Position numbers and translations under genes: made by a program. DNA of 58,000 bases, from contig CM043956.1 of NCBI GenBank assembly GCA_014529385.2, positions 65,600,620 to 65,658,619 on the forward strand, given 5' to 3'. The notes beneath the pieces were generated by a model. That model saw only the letters and a list, made by a program, of their open reading frames with translations. It made no database searches and was not told the origin of the DNA. The DNA is from Adiantum capillus-veneris (Eukaryota; Streptophyta; Polypodiopsida; Polypodiales; Pteridaceae). The stretch's first letter is position 1. Every line of letters begins with the position of its first letter. Positions 10,564 to 20,428 of the stretch are shown piece after piece.

Positions 10564-11265
10564 TTATACTAGGACATAGATTAAAACTTCAAACGGTACA
10601 TTGCCTTGTACCAAAGGTAGGACAAATGGTTGATCTGATGCCAGAACCTCAAAAAATCGCTCCCCACCCAGCATGGTGTCAATGACGTGCTGGTAGTGAG
10701 CCTTCAAATCCAGTATTACCTTGATTGAGCGTACACGTGTTGGTATGTGTGATCTGTCTTGAGGTAGGTTGTACTGATTCATGTGAAGCTTAGAGGTGCT
10801 TAGTCACTGTCCAAGCTGGTGGGAGAGGGTGGTGTTCTTTCCTGAAACAAACTCAGTAGATCCCTAGTTTCTCTGGTGAGAGTGTGAGCCAATGATTCCG
10901 TTATCTGTGCTGCAGCATCAGGTGCGACTTGAAAACTGATTGTGATAATTACCTCGTTGACTTGAGTTACCCGATTCTCAAAGTAGAATAGTGTTGATTC
11001 TCTATTGTGTAGAGCTCCTTCCATTTTGTTGTTGTGGGTTGGTTGTAGGTTGCGGACATGGTTTCAACCTTCTCCTTCTTCTTCTTGGCACTTGGCCTAT
11101 GTATATCCACTGGGTTTGGCGTGTTGGTTGACTCTCCCACTGCAAATCGATTACCGTTACGCCCGGCACTCGAGCTTCGATGGAGATGCGGAGTTCGTCT
11201 AGTTGTGCTTGGAGCTCTTCTTCTTCTGTCGTCCAGTTAGCAAATCCTGCTAGCCATTCATCCAT
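10564..11265 (-). other. Tat-1 leader with three short ORFs upstream of gag
   Basis: Three minus-strand frames follow each other between PBS and gag: 11002-11265 (87 aa, starts MDEWLAGFANWTTEEEE), 10800-11024 (74 aa, overlaps the first by 23 bp) and 10564-10782 (72 aa, after a 17-bp gap). The first is rich in Glu/Gln, then Arg; the second looks helical (VNEVIITISFQVAPDAAAQITESLAH). They could be pieces of one former ORF of roughly 230 residues. Ogre-type Tat elements are known to carry an extra ORF of unknown function before gag, so the position fits. I recognise no domain. Whether they are translated is unknown. Confidence 0.4.
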
Positions 11266-11317
11266 TCACAATAGTTTAGGGTTTCAGTCTTGTAAACTGA
11301 AGGGTTTCATGAAAAGA

Positions 11318-11335
11318 TCCTCCGTGGGGGCACCA
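11318..11335 (-). other. Tat-1 primer binding site
   Basis: On the minus strand TGGTGCCCCCACGGAGGA starts a few bases after the CA end of the 5' LTR. The leading TGG pairs with the CCA end of a tRNA. The same motif with one change is at 34968-34985, next to another LTR. The tRNA should have a 3' end CCGTGGGGGCACCA; I do not identify it. It is not the initiator-Met site used by the copia elements here. Confidence 0.7.
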
Positions 11336-11339
11336 AAAA

Positions 11340-12528
11340 TGACGGGAGCAAAGCGAACCCCGAACCCCGACGGCCTCTAAAACACCGGGGACCGAATGGC
11401 GCGCCTCGAGCCTGTCATGGTAAAGCAAACAGGGGGCACCACCTAGCTTCAGCGGCTAGGACGCAAACAACACACCACCATAACAAAGTTTTCATCCAAG
11501 AGAGATGGATGCTTGGGAGTAATGATGAAAAGGAAAGGGAATGAGATCAAGTGAGAGAGAGAGAGAGAGAGTGAGGGAGGGGGTATAGCGGCTTAGTACT
11601 TAGGCATCACAAAAGGATGGCGAATCCGCACACCCTTCACACATACACAAGCTCACTCCAAAACACAAGACTAGGTGGCGATTCCGCACACCTCACATGG
11701 GCAAAACATTGCAAGAAAACATACTCACAAAACCTCAAGCTTTATTTAGAGAATTAGGCGATGAAATGGGGAGCATAGGGTAGGGGAATGAGAAGGGAGA
11801 GAGTGGTAGAGCACATGGCGGATAGGTGGGAGTTGATGGCGAAGACTCGCACGAGGATTATGGCCATCATCCTTCATTTAGTTGCCCTTCCTCTTCCATA
11901 GCCAAGGGTGTAGAGGTCATGCTCAAGACGAGCATGGTGATTGTGGTGATGGTGATGGTGTGGGTGTGTGTGTGTGCACTAGGCACACACAGTGCATAGT
12001 GTACTCTTTGGTGATGGTGTGTGTGTTTAGTGTGATGGTGACCCCTCTTTATATAGGGGAGGAGGGGGAAGAAATTCTAGAATTTAGAAATGAAGAAATC
12101 ATTATCTACATAGGCCATGTGACTGTGGGCCCCACTTGTCTGGCTGTGTGTATATGTGCCAGAATTGCTGAGAGAGAGACTAAGAGAGAGAGAGATGGGT
12201 TGATGAAAAAAAGTGAGAGGTGACATGGAGAATAAAGTAATTACAAGAGGGGAGAGAGGGGAGTGTGTTCAGAGGTGAATCTGTGTGCAGATGTGTATGA
12301 ACACAAGAAAAATCAGGTAACCACTGGGTGGGGATGGGTCTATGGGCACCTTTTTCAGTGAAACTGAGTGTGTGTGAGTGTGGGGGAGGTTATTTAGCTA
12401 CAAGACAAGAGACATGGCGCCCTTTAGAGAGAGGGGGGGGTATTTGGGTCATGGGATATGATAGGAGAGAGATAGGGGGGGGTGGGGTATACTATTTTGG
12501 AAGATAGGGTAAGTTGCATGTGAGTTAG
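11340..12528 (-). repeat. Tat-1 5' LTR, truncated at its outer end
   Basis: Matches 3663-4844 with only a few substitutions and short indels, for example at a GT run near 11966 and a GA run near 12165. Homology ends at ...GTGAGTTAG, after which unrelated sequence starts. The first 272 bp of U3 are missing in transcription order. The TATA box at 12047-12057 survives, so a promoter may remain. Confidence 0.88.
12047..12057 (-). promoter_or_regulatory. TATA box of Tat-1 5' LTR
   Basis: The minus strand reads CCTATATAAAG in the direction of gag-pol, at the same place as in the 3' LTR. Transcription would start about 30 bp downstream, near 12015. Upstream promoter elements past 12528 are lost. 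Confidence 0.55.
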
Positions 12529-12552
12529 ACTTGAAGATTTTGCAATAATTTG

Positions 12553-12968
12553 TCAATTCTTTTCATGCAAATTGCTTTTAGAGGGCCAAAGGCCTTTGAT
12601 ATGTGCCATGGGCTCATTCTTTCACATGCTTCCACGTAGAGGTGCAGAGGATGAGTTGAAGAAATATAAAGAAATACCATAGGAGGCACCAGGGTTTAGG
12701 GCCAATGCTCTCCTGGGGTGGAACTCCACCACCTCGTGTCTTGTCTGTCATGCATCTCTTTCAGTTCATTTGCTATTTGAAGTGCCTAAAGTTGTTCATT
12801 CTATTCTTTTTCATTGGCACATAGTGGAGCTCCACCACGTGGAACTAACTCCACCACCCCGCATCTTATGTGTCGTGCATCTCTTTCAGCTCAACCATTA
12901 TTTGAATTGCTTAAAGTTGTTCAATCTATTCTTTTTCATTGCACGTGGTGCTCTTATCCCGTTACATC
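12553..12968 (+). repeat. LTR relic, family E, with internal duplication
   Basis: Resembles the minus-strand stretch 26690-26975: both share ...CTTTTAGAGGGCCAA..., AGGTGCAGAG, GAAATATAAAGAAATACC, GTGCATCTCTTTCA and a shared end GTGGTGCTCT.ATCCCGTTA. In this copy the segment holding CTCCACCAC...TTTTTCATTG is present twice (about 12720-12830 and 12831-12950). No coding region of the same family follows. It is probably a solo or broken LTR. Confidence 0.55.
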
Positions 12969-13810
12969 CTACCTTTGTCTTTCCTTTCTTTGCTCACTCC
13001 TCTTCTACTGTAGAGCTCTCTGGCTTGTCCTCTACCTAATCATTGGATACTTTGTTGGGGCTCTTGGCAATAACATGCCCTTGTTCCTCGCATTCATAGC
13101 ATTTGACCTCCTTGTAGTGCTTAATGCGCTACTCTGTTGACAATCTAGGGCTTGAAGCTTTCTTTTATGTTGTTTTCCCTTCTTCTTGTTAGCCTTTGTA
13201 GGTTCTTAACTGGTCCTTACTGCCAAGAATCTGTCTATAGGGTAAATAAGATTACCTACATGCATAGAAAAACCTTGTTTGGCATGTCCCATGAGCCATT
13301 GCATGGAGGACTTGGACTTCTTTTGCAAACAATAAGTCCATATCTCTTTGGAGAGTCCATAGTAGAGCTGGTCAACTTATTGCTTGAAGGTTATTTTCTT
13401 AAAGGAAGAAATAAGTAGAAAATATCCCAAACTCCCTGACAGTAAACATCCAATGAGTCTTCCTTGGTTAGCCTCAAATGAATCCAAGCAATGATTACAT
13501 CTTGTTTGTATTCGAAAGTGAACCACGAAGAGGTGAAAACTTGCTTGAGTTGCAACCACTTTGTTGGTGCTTCCTTCCATAATAGTAGGGTAGATCACCA
13601 TGTGTAGGCATTCCCTTTGAGATATGATGCCATTCTTTGTACCATGGACTGTTTTGAGTAATGCCCTCCCGAAAAATCAACGTCAGATTGATGGATAAAA
13701 GTGAGGGCTCTATAGGTATCCTTAAAGCTTGAAAACATATCAAACTTCAAAGCCTACCAACCCTCCTTGAAATCCTTGGCCTTTTTGTCATGATCCTCAA
13801 GGTAGTCATA
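12969..13810 (-). pseudogene. decayed retrotransposon gag
   Basis: Read on the minus strand through several frame changes, this gives WKEAPTKWLQLKQVFTSSW, then EYKQDVIIAWIHLRLTKED, typical of a capsid-like gag domain. At about 13065-13110 a zinc knuckle reads CYECEEQGHVIAKSP: it keeps C-x2-C-x4-H but the last Cys is Ser. Stops and frameshifts throughout show it is dead. The W-x-x-LK-x-x-F pattern suggests a gypsy-type gag, but this is an inference. No LTR can be tied to it. Confidence 0.55.
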
Positions 13811-14101
13811 CTAGTTGGCTCAACATAGATACTTTCTCTTTGTTGCGTACATCGGCTCATTGAAATCTAATCTCTCAGAGAACAAGGAGTCCTCATACAA
13901 ATTGTTAAAGTGCTTCCGAGATTTCCTACATGATCTTCTCCTATTTTGCCTTCTTCTTGCCTTTGCTATTTCTCTTATTGAATCTTTCTCTGCTTCCTGT
14001 CCTTTCTATCCTCATCACTAGAGTCAAAGGATAAAGAACTCTCCAAGTTGTCAAAAGAGTATGACGATGAACTGGGATCATCCTCAAGTCAAACATATTT
14101 A
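13811..14101. other. non-coding, nothing recognised
   Basis: CT-rich sequence left of the family C LTR. No domain is visible. Confidence 0.3.
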
Positions 14102-14258
14102 TGTTGGGGTAAAGGTGGTGTCCCTGTTACCCCACCCCAATTGGGCATGCCAGAGGTGTTCGACTACCCATCACTTGTACACACCTTATTATTTACTAGA
14201 AAGAAGAATAAGGGGCTCTCTCATAGATATTGTAGTGAGTTGCTCCACCCACATCTTG

Positions 14259-14311
<53 letters not shown>

Positions 14312-14368
14312 CCCCCCCCCCTTCCCCCTTCTCCCCCTTTGCACATGTACCGCAGTTGTGCACTCACA
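14102..14368 (+). repeat. copia C 5' LTR with long CT microsatellite
   Basis: Starts TGTTGGGGTAAAGGTGGTG and ends CACTCACA, followed at once by a PBS. It contains a pure CT tract (14262-14309) that runs into a C-run (14309-14321). The start matches 24935 onward. Confidence 0.7.
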
Positions 14369-14370
14369 AT

Positions 14371-14384
14371 TGGTATTAGAGTGC
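14371..14384 (+). other. copia C primer binding site
   Basis: TGGTATTAGAGTGC, a decayed form of TGGTATCAGAGC, the site complementary to plant initiator-Met tRNA. It starts 2 bp after the LTR. Confidence 0.6.
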
Positions 14385-14982
14385 ATAGCAATCGCTTGGA
14401 GCACAATGGTATCAAGAGCTTTCAGGCGATAGCTTGCTAGCTCTCAGAAGTGGAGAGATCAAGAGAGCTTGGAAGCTTTGTGAGAACACAACGGGAGCTT
14501 GTGAACTCAATTGAGAGTGATGTATGCACTTGTGGAAGCTCAAAAGAGAGTGTGGAAGATTGTGTGTAGGTGAAGGTGTTGTCCTAAAAATTGTGTGCGC
14601 GCAACATTGTTTTCAGCTTCTCTTTTCTCATTGTAGAAAACAGACCTAAAAATTCTACCCATGATGAAACTTTTTGCGAACTCCTCATCATTTTGTTGAT
14701 ATGAGTGACAATATGCAGGAAATTGCAGGTTTTTTGTTTTCATGTAGTGTATGAGTTTGATGCACTTTTGGAAGCATGGCAGGTGCTTGAAGTTGAGTGC
14801 ATAAATTTTGAGGCTGAAGATGCAATTTCAACTTGTGTAGAGCTTGAGGTTTGAGTGTTATTGGTAGATTTGGGTAAAGAAACATGGAGGCGTTTACACA
14901 CCATCGAAGCGGTCTCTTGAGAAACACAATCTTTCAAGCACTTAGGTGGAGCTTCTTTCATAGATCTTCATAGGACATTTTG
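14385..14982 (+). other. copia C leader, upstream half
   Basis: Untranslated leader between PBS and the copia B insertion point. GAGAGAT/AGAGCTT-like words recur and there is no coding frame. It continues at 20621 after removing copia B and one copy of TTTTG. Confidence 0.5.
14978..14982. repeat. target site duplication of copia B, left copy
   Basis: TTTTG, repeated exactly at 20616-20620. Five base pairs is the normal copia integrase footprint. Confidence 0.93.
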
Positions 14983-15169
14983 TGTTGGGATCGTAGAGCA
15001 CACACACAGAGAGCCAACACGAAGAAGGAGATAGACACAGTGTATGGCGGGGCGGTACTCACACTACAATGTGTAGTTATGAGTATAGTTATTATGAATG
15101 AGTAAATGAATGGCTGTACATGGGCGGCTGAACAACGGGCAGCCGGGCACACGGGCCTTTAACCCAACA
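14983..15169 (-). repeat. copia B 3' LTR
   Basis: Plus-strand ends TGTTGGGATC and AACCCAACA form the expected inverted TGTTGG/CCAACA termini. Identical to 20429-20615. At 187 bp it is short for copia. Confidence 0.95.
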
Positions 15170-15180
15170 ATCTCCCACTT
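15170..15180 (-). other. copia B polypurine tract
   Basis: Minus strand AAGTGGGAGAT directly before the LTR TGTTGGG. The same word precedes the 3' LTRs of copia C and D. Confidence 0.85.
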
Positions 15181-15224
15181 AAAGGCAGTGTGCCTTTAAA
15201 GTGGCCAAAGTACAGCAAAAGAAG

Positions 15225-18200
15225 TCAAGCCATACCCATCAGCGATCTACAGTGTGCAAACCGCTGTGAGGCTAACGACTTCGTGAGTAGATCAGCAGGG
15301 TTATCGTCAGTGTGTACCTTCACAAGCTCTATGCGCTTGTCCTCCAGCACCTCTCGTATGAAGTGATACCTCACCTCAATGTGCTTTGTCTTCGCATGGA
15401 AGACAGGATTCCGTGCCAATGCTATGGCACTCTGGCTATCACAATGTAGAATCGGAGCATCACCAGCCATACCAAGATCTCCCACTAGTCGTGAGAGCCA
15501 TGCGGCCTCCTTGGCAGCCTCAGTGGCAGCCATATATTCAGCCTCTGTAGTGCTCAAAGCAACGCATGGCTGTAAACGTGATGCCCACGAAACCGGTCCA
15601 CCTGCAACTGTGAACACATAGCCGCTAGTAGACTTCCTCGAGTCCACTGACCCTGCATTGTCTGAATCTGTATATCCGCAAACAGACATATCCTTCTCAC
15701 CATAACATAGGGACAACTCTGAAGTCCCTCTCAAGTATCTGAGAATACCTCTCACTGCCTCCCAATGACGCTTGCCCGAGTTAGACATGTACCTGCTAAC
15801 CACACCAACTGCATGAGCAAGATCTGGACGTGTAGCCACCATGGCATACATCAAGGAACCAACAGCTGACGCATAGGGAATCTGAGACATCTCTGTAGTC
15901 TCCAAATCTGTCTGAGGGCAGTCATCATGGCTGAGTTTTACATATGGAGGCAACGGGGTACTAATGGCCTTCCCCCCTTCCATATGAAAACGCTCAAGCA
16001 CCCTGTCAATGTACTCTTTCTGACTAAGAAAGAGCATCTTGCGAGAACGATCACGAGTGATCCGCATACCCAAAATATGACTGGCATCCCCAAGATCCTT
16101 CATGGAAAAGGTCTCATGTAGCCTATGTTTCAAGGCATCCACATTAGAAATACACTTCCCTGCGATCAGCATGTCATCCACATACAAAACCAAAACAATA
16201 AGACTACCATCTGCATCCTTGCGAGTATAGAGGCATGGGTCCTCATAACTGCGTACATAGCCCAATGAACTCATGAATGCATCAAACTTACGATACCATT
16301 CACGAGATGATTGCTTCAGCCCATACAAGGTCTTAAGAAGCCGGCATACCATCTTCTTTGAGCCATGAATAACAAACCCACTTGGTTGCTCCATGTACAA
16401 ATCCTCATGCAAGTCCGGATGTAAGAAAGCTGTCTTTACATCCATTTGCTTCAACTCCATGTCTTCTGTAGCTACCAAGGCAAACAACATACGCAAAGTA
16501 GACATCTTCACCACTGGGGAGAAGATCTCGTCAAAATCAATGCCCTTCTGTTGCTTGAATCCTTTAGCCACAAGCCTTGCTTTGTACCTAGGCTTTGCAT
16601 CCATTGAACACAATTTTATCTTGTAAACCCACTTGCATGGTATTGCCTTCTTACCCTTTGGCAAAGGAGTAAGCTCCCACGTTTCATTTTGGATCAACGA
16701 ATCCATCTCTGACTGCATAGCCTGCTCCCACTTGAGCTTGTCAACACTAGACATGGCCTCATCATAACATGATGGCTCCCCGCAATCAGTCAACAATACA
16801 TAATCCATAGAAGGCACAAAACGCTGAGGCTGTCTTGCACGCCGCTCTGAACGCCTCAAAGACTGTGCAGGAGGTGCATCTGGCTGTCCCACATCTACAT
16901 GATCTCCCAACAAGGGCTGATCTCCCACTTGAGGGTCAATGGGCTGCCCACGAGCAGCCATGGGACCATCATACCGATGACCATCCTCCTCAAATATCAC
17001 ACGCCGAACCTCAACCGTTCGCGGTGATGCTCTATACATAGAGTCCTCATGAAAAACAACATCATGGCTACGCACAATCTTCCTGTCAATAGGATCCCAC
17101 AATCGATAACCCATCTCACCAGAGCTACCATAACCCAAGAAGATACATCTCTTGCTCTTCGGATCCAATTTGCTGCGTTTTGCCTTAGGTACATGTACAT
17201 AAGCTTCACAGCCAAAAACACAAAGGTGACCATACGAAAGTGTCAAACCTGTCCATACCTCTTCAGGCACTTTGAAGCCCAAAGGAACACTAGGTGAACA
17301 ATTTATCAAATGCACAGAAGTGGCAACAGCTTCAGCCCAAAATCCATTTGACAAACCAGCCATAGAAAGCATACTACGGACTTTTTCCTGTATAGTCCTG
17401 TTCATGCGCTCTGCCACACCATTTTGAGGAGGTGTATAGGGAGCACTAAGCTCGCGCCGTATACCCTTCTCAACACATAATGTTGTGAAAGCATGAGACA
17501 TAAATTCACCCCCATTGTCCGTACGTAAGCACTTCAACTTACAACCTGATTGGTTCTCGACAAGAGCCAACCATTGCTTAAATATATCAAACACCATATC
17601 CTTCTTACGAATGGGGTATGCCCATACCTTCCTGCTAGCATCATCAATGAACGTAACAAAGTACATAGCACCTCCAAGAGAAGCATTGGGCATCGGCCCA
17701 CATACATCACTATGCACCAAAGCTAGCTTTTCCAAAGATCTGTGTGGAACACTTTTCTTATGAGAAGACCGAGCATGTCGACCATAAAGGCAATGCTCAC
17801 AAAACTCAAAACCACCAAAATCTGAAACGAGAATGTAATTCGCACGTGCCAACAACTTCAAACCTTTTAGTGACATATGCCCCAAACGCTGATGCCATAA
17901 AGAAGCAGGAGGTTGCTCAGTGATCCCCACAATGTGATCAGCCACACTACCTACACAAAGGGAATACAACGTATTCCTCTTAGCACCTTTAACCAAAACA
18001 AGGCTGCCCTTAGTGAGCTTCCAACCTCCATCACCAAAAGATACATTGAAACCAAGTGAATCCAACTGACCCACACTAATCAAGCTTTTTGCAAGAGCCG
18101 GCACATGACGCACACGCTGCAAGACAAACGTAGTAGAGTTTGGCATAGCCAAATGAATATCCCCAATGCCATGAATCTGCATAGAACGCCCATCGGCAAT

Positions 18201-19271
18201 CCTGACAGTACCTGTGCTCGAAGCATCATAGTCATGAAACCACGACCTATGAGGCGTAACGTGAAAAGAAGCACCACTGTCAATGACCCAATCCATAGGC
18301 ATACTACGCTCATGAGTGAGAAGAAAAGCGTCATCAAAATAGGATGCAAGCAACACATCTCCACGCTCTTCACTAGTAGCACTAGTCGGAGCACATACAT
18401 GGTCATCTTGAGAGCTACACTCTCCCTGTGTTGCATTTAACTCCTCAATCTTGACATTGGACTTAGGCTTGTCCTTAGCATCATAGTCTTTCTTCTTACC
18501 ATTTCCATTTTCCCTTTTCCACTTGTAGCAATCCTTTTTGAAATGGCCTTTTTTACCACAATGAAAACATTCCACATCCTTTTTACTTGTGCCTGCACGG
18601 GACTTGCTTCTAGATTTACCCCTGTTGGACTTATACTTGTCCATAGTCCTGCCTCTGACAACCATTGCACTAGAAGACTTACTACCTGCATTATTCTTTC
18701 GATTAATCTCTTCCGTGAGAAGACTAGACTCCACATTAGTACTTGTCAACTCATTTGCAGGAACCGAGTTACTTATGGCTGTCCTAAATGTGTCCCATGA
18801 CTCAGGCAACGTGACAAGTAAAAACATAGCTTTTACATTTTCCTCAAACGTAATTTCCTGCGTAGCAAGTTGGCTGAAAATTGTATTGAACTCATTCAAA
18901 TGCGCATTCATGGAAGCACCTTCCTCCATTCGCAAATCAATAAGCTTTTTAATCCAATACACCATAGAAGCAGGTGAATGCTTATCATACATATCGCAAA
19001 TCCGCTGCCATAGCTCATAAGCTCCACCCTGTGCATCTTTCACATTGTAATAAACAGACTTTGAAAGGGAAAGCCTAATGGTAGACCTGCACATCTCATC
19101 CAACTCCTCCCAATCATCCCTCTCCATGTTCTCTGGCTTAACTCCCTGCAACTTTAGAGGTCGAATCTGTTTCTTCTGCACCAAGACATCCCAAATCTGA
19201 TCTTTCCAATATGAGAAGTTAGCACCATCCAACTTCTCAATATTGAAAACTGTGTCCTCTTTAGTGCCCAT
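15225..19271 (-). CDS. gag-pol: copia B gag-pol polyprotein
   Basis: The frame opens at an ATG at 19364, but the start is probably the ATG at 19271 (MGTKEDTVFNIEKLDGANFSYWK), where gag homology begins; this gives 1348 residues. In the longer numbering: gag about 32-260; CCHC knuckle CFHCGKKGHFKKDC at 266-279; protease DSGASF near 362; GAG-pre-integrase LWHQRLGHMS near 489; integrase core with D553, D616 and E652 (HSDVCGP, RTDNGGEF, NGVAERMN), the 35-residue spacing expected; reverse transcriptase about 890-1130 with YVDD at 1061-1064; RNase H to the end (YTDSDNAG, STTEAEYMA, NPADLLTKSL). No stop or frameshift. It makes the particle, the cDNA and its integration. Gag and pol are one frame, so the ratio must be set by another route, for example splicing. 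Confidence 0.97.
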   Translation of the reverse strand: MGTKEDTVFNIEKLDGANFSYWKDQIWDVLVQKKQIRPLKLQGVKPENMERDDWEELDEMCRSTIRLSLSKSVYYNVKDAQGGAYELWQRICDMYDKHSPASMVYWIKKLIDLRMEEGASMNAHLNEFNTIFSQLATQEITFEENVKAMFLLVTLPESWDTFRTAISNSVPANELTSTNVESSLLTEEINRKNNAGSKSSSAMVVRGRTMDKYKSNRGKSRSKSRAGTSKKDVECFHCGKKGHFKKDCYKWKRENGNGKKKDYDAKDKPKSNVKIEELNATQGECSSQDDHVCAPTSATSEERGDVLLASYFDDAFLLTHERSMPMDWVIDSGASFHVTPHRSWFHDYDASSTGTVRIADGRSMQIHGIGDIHLAMPNSTTFVLQRVRHVPALAKSLISVGQLDSLGFNVSFGDGGWKLTKGSLVLVKGAKRNTLYSLCVGSVADHIVGITEQPPASLWHQRLGHMSLKGLKLLARANYILVSDFGGFEFCEHCLYGRHARSSHKKSVPHRSLEKLALVHSDVCGPMPNASLGGAMYFVTFIDDASRKVWAYPIRKKDMVFDIFKQWLALVENQSGCKLKCLRTDNGGEFMSHAFTTLCVEKGIRRELSAPYTPPQNGVAERMNRTIQEKVRSMLSMAGLSNGFWAEAVATSVHLINCSPSVPLGFKVPEEVWTGLTLSYGHLCVFGCEAYVHVPKAKRSKLDPKSKRCIFLGYGSSGEMGYRLWDPIDRKIVRSHDVVFHEDSMYRASPRTVEVRRVIFEEDGHRYDGPMAARGQPIDPQVGDQPLLGDHVDVGQPDAPPAQSLRRSERRARQPQRFVPSMDYVLLTDCGEPSCYDEAMSSVDKLKWEQAMQSEMDSLIQNETWELTPLPKGKKAIPCKWVYKIKLCSMDAKPRYKARLVAKGFKQQKGIDFDEIFSPVVKMSTLRMLFALVATEDMELKQMDVKTAFLHPDLHEDLYMEQPSGFVIHGSKKMVCRLLKTLYGLKQSSREWYRKFDAFMSSLGYVRSYEDPCLYTRKDADGSLIVLVLYVDDMLIAGKCISNVDALKHRLHETFSMKDLGDASHILGMRITRDRSRKMLFLSQKEYIDRVLERFHMEGGKAISTPLPPYVKLSHDDCPQTDLETTEMSQIPYASAVGSLMYAMVATRPDLAHAVGVVSRYMSNSGKRHWEAVRGILRYLRGTSELSLCYGEKDMSVCGYTDSDNAGSVDSRKSTSGYVFTVAGGPVSWASRLQPCVALSTTEAEYMAATEAAKEAAWLSRLVGDLGMAGDAPILHCDSQSAIALARNPVFHAKTKHIEVRYHFIREVLEDKRIELVKVHTDDNPADLLTKSLASQRFAHCRSLMGMA

Positions 19272-20413
19272 TACAACAAGAATGCAACAATGAGAAACCT
19301 GTAACCAACCAACAAACTGCCACAACAAAGTAGTGTTGCAAATCTGACAACACCTGCTGCTCAATCAAAGAGCAAACGCATAGAGTATAAATCAGCCCAT
19401 AATATGGTCAAAAAACGTACGTAGAAATCCACAAACAAATGCATAAACCCGTGACACCTGTAACTCAACCGGCCTAGGCAAACCGTGCCACAAAATGCAT
19501 CAACAATGAGCTGTCATAGAGGCATAAACATACTCCATGTCTGAATAACCACAATAGAGACATAAGCTGACCAAGCTTACACAAATCCGTGAGCATAAAT
19601 GGATCCAAGTGAGCATATAACCAATGCACAAGCTCAACGAAGTCCAATCTCTACTGCCAACCAAGTACCTATCCGTACTCAAACCGCAACACTGCAAGCA
19701 AGAGCAAACCCGCTCTATGTATAAGTGAACCAAATCTCCACAATATCATGCATAAAGAGTGTCTGTCAAACTGCCATATCCACATCCATCAACATACATA
19801 GATGATGTAAACCTGTAGCTCAAGAACACGCATAAATAGACTGCCCAAAAGAGTAGAAGCTCCCACTCAAACCACAACCATATACATGGCTGTCCCACAG
19901 TCAAAATACATGTTTTGTAACCACAGAAGAAACCTGTATCCAAAGCTCCCTGTAACCTGTAACCTGTACCCGTACCTGTACCTGTAGTCGAAGAAGACAA
20001 TGTCGCCAAACTCCCACTCTATCTGTGTGTATGAGGCCACTCCAAGAAGAGGCTACACACTCTCAAATGAGTTGTGGGCTCACGTAAGTGGAAGACACTA
20101 CAACAATGGCACCTGTAATGGCTATGGAAGCTCTGGCAGCAGAAAACTACCAAAGAGAGATGAAAAACGTAGCTCCTAGTCTGTAGCTCGGATGGGATTT
20201 CTAATGGCACGAATGGCTCCGAAAGGGGGGTTAAACCTCAGGACGCCTGGTGAAAATACTCGCAGAGTGCTGAACCTTCTAATGCCAAGCTCAGAAAAAC
20301 CTTCTGCTCTTTGGAAATGCGCGCGTGCGCGAAACCGAAAAACGGCAATGAAACAGCAACAAGTTTCAACACACTCAACAATGATGATGAAGCTCTCAAT
20401 GCTCTCACTACCA
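19272..20413 (-). other. copia B long leader
   Basis: About 1.1 kb between PBS and the likely start codon, long for a 5.6-kb copia. Only short frames occur and none resembles a protein. It contains repeated CCTGTA words (19949-19987). It may carry dimerisation, packaging or translation signals; I cannot show which. Confidence 0.6.
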
Positions 20414-20415
20414 AG

Positions 20416-20427
20416 CTCTGATACCAC
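20416..20427 (-). other. copia B primer binding site
   Basis: Minus strand TGGTATCAGAGC, a perfect match to the plant initiator-Met tRNA site, one or two bases from the LTR end. Confidence 0.92.
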
Positions 20428-20428
20428 T

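Larger units (their letters stand above)
3663..12528 (-). mobile_element. Tat-type Ty3/gypsy LTR retrotransposon (Tat-1)
   Basis: In reading order on the minus strand: 5' LTR (11340-12528, outer end missing), PBS (11318-11335), a leader with three short ORFs, gag-protease (8783-10480), pol with RT, RNase H, a second RNase H and integrase (5225-8758), polypurine tract (5117-5127), and 3' LTR (3663-5116). A second RNase H between the first one and integrase is the known mark of the Tat group (Ogre, Retand and relatives). The two LTRs differ at roughly ten small sites over their shared 1.18 kb, so insertion was fairly recent. The in-frame TAG between protease and pol is the only break in the coding region. 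The missing outer 272 bp of the 5' LTR removed the element's boundary and any target duplication. Confidence 0.93.

Noticed and set aside
14189-14415. Ser-Leu or Arg-Glu repeat proteins
   Set aside because: They are translations of a CT/GA microsatellite in the copia C LTR in several frames at once.
18080-18440. Overlapping 118- and 111-residue ORFs
   Set aside because: Frame shadows of copia B gag-protease.
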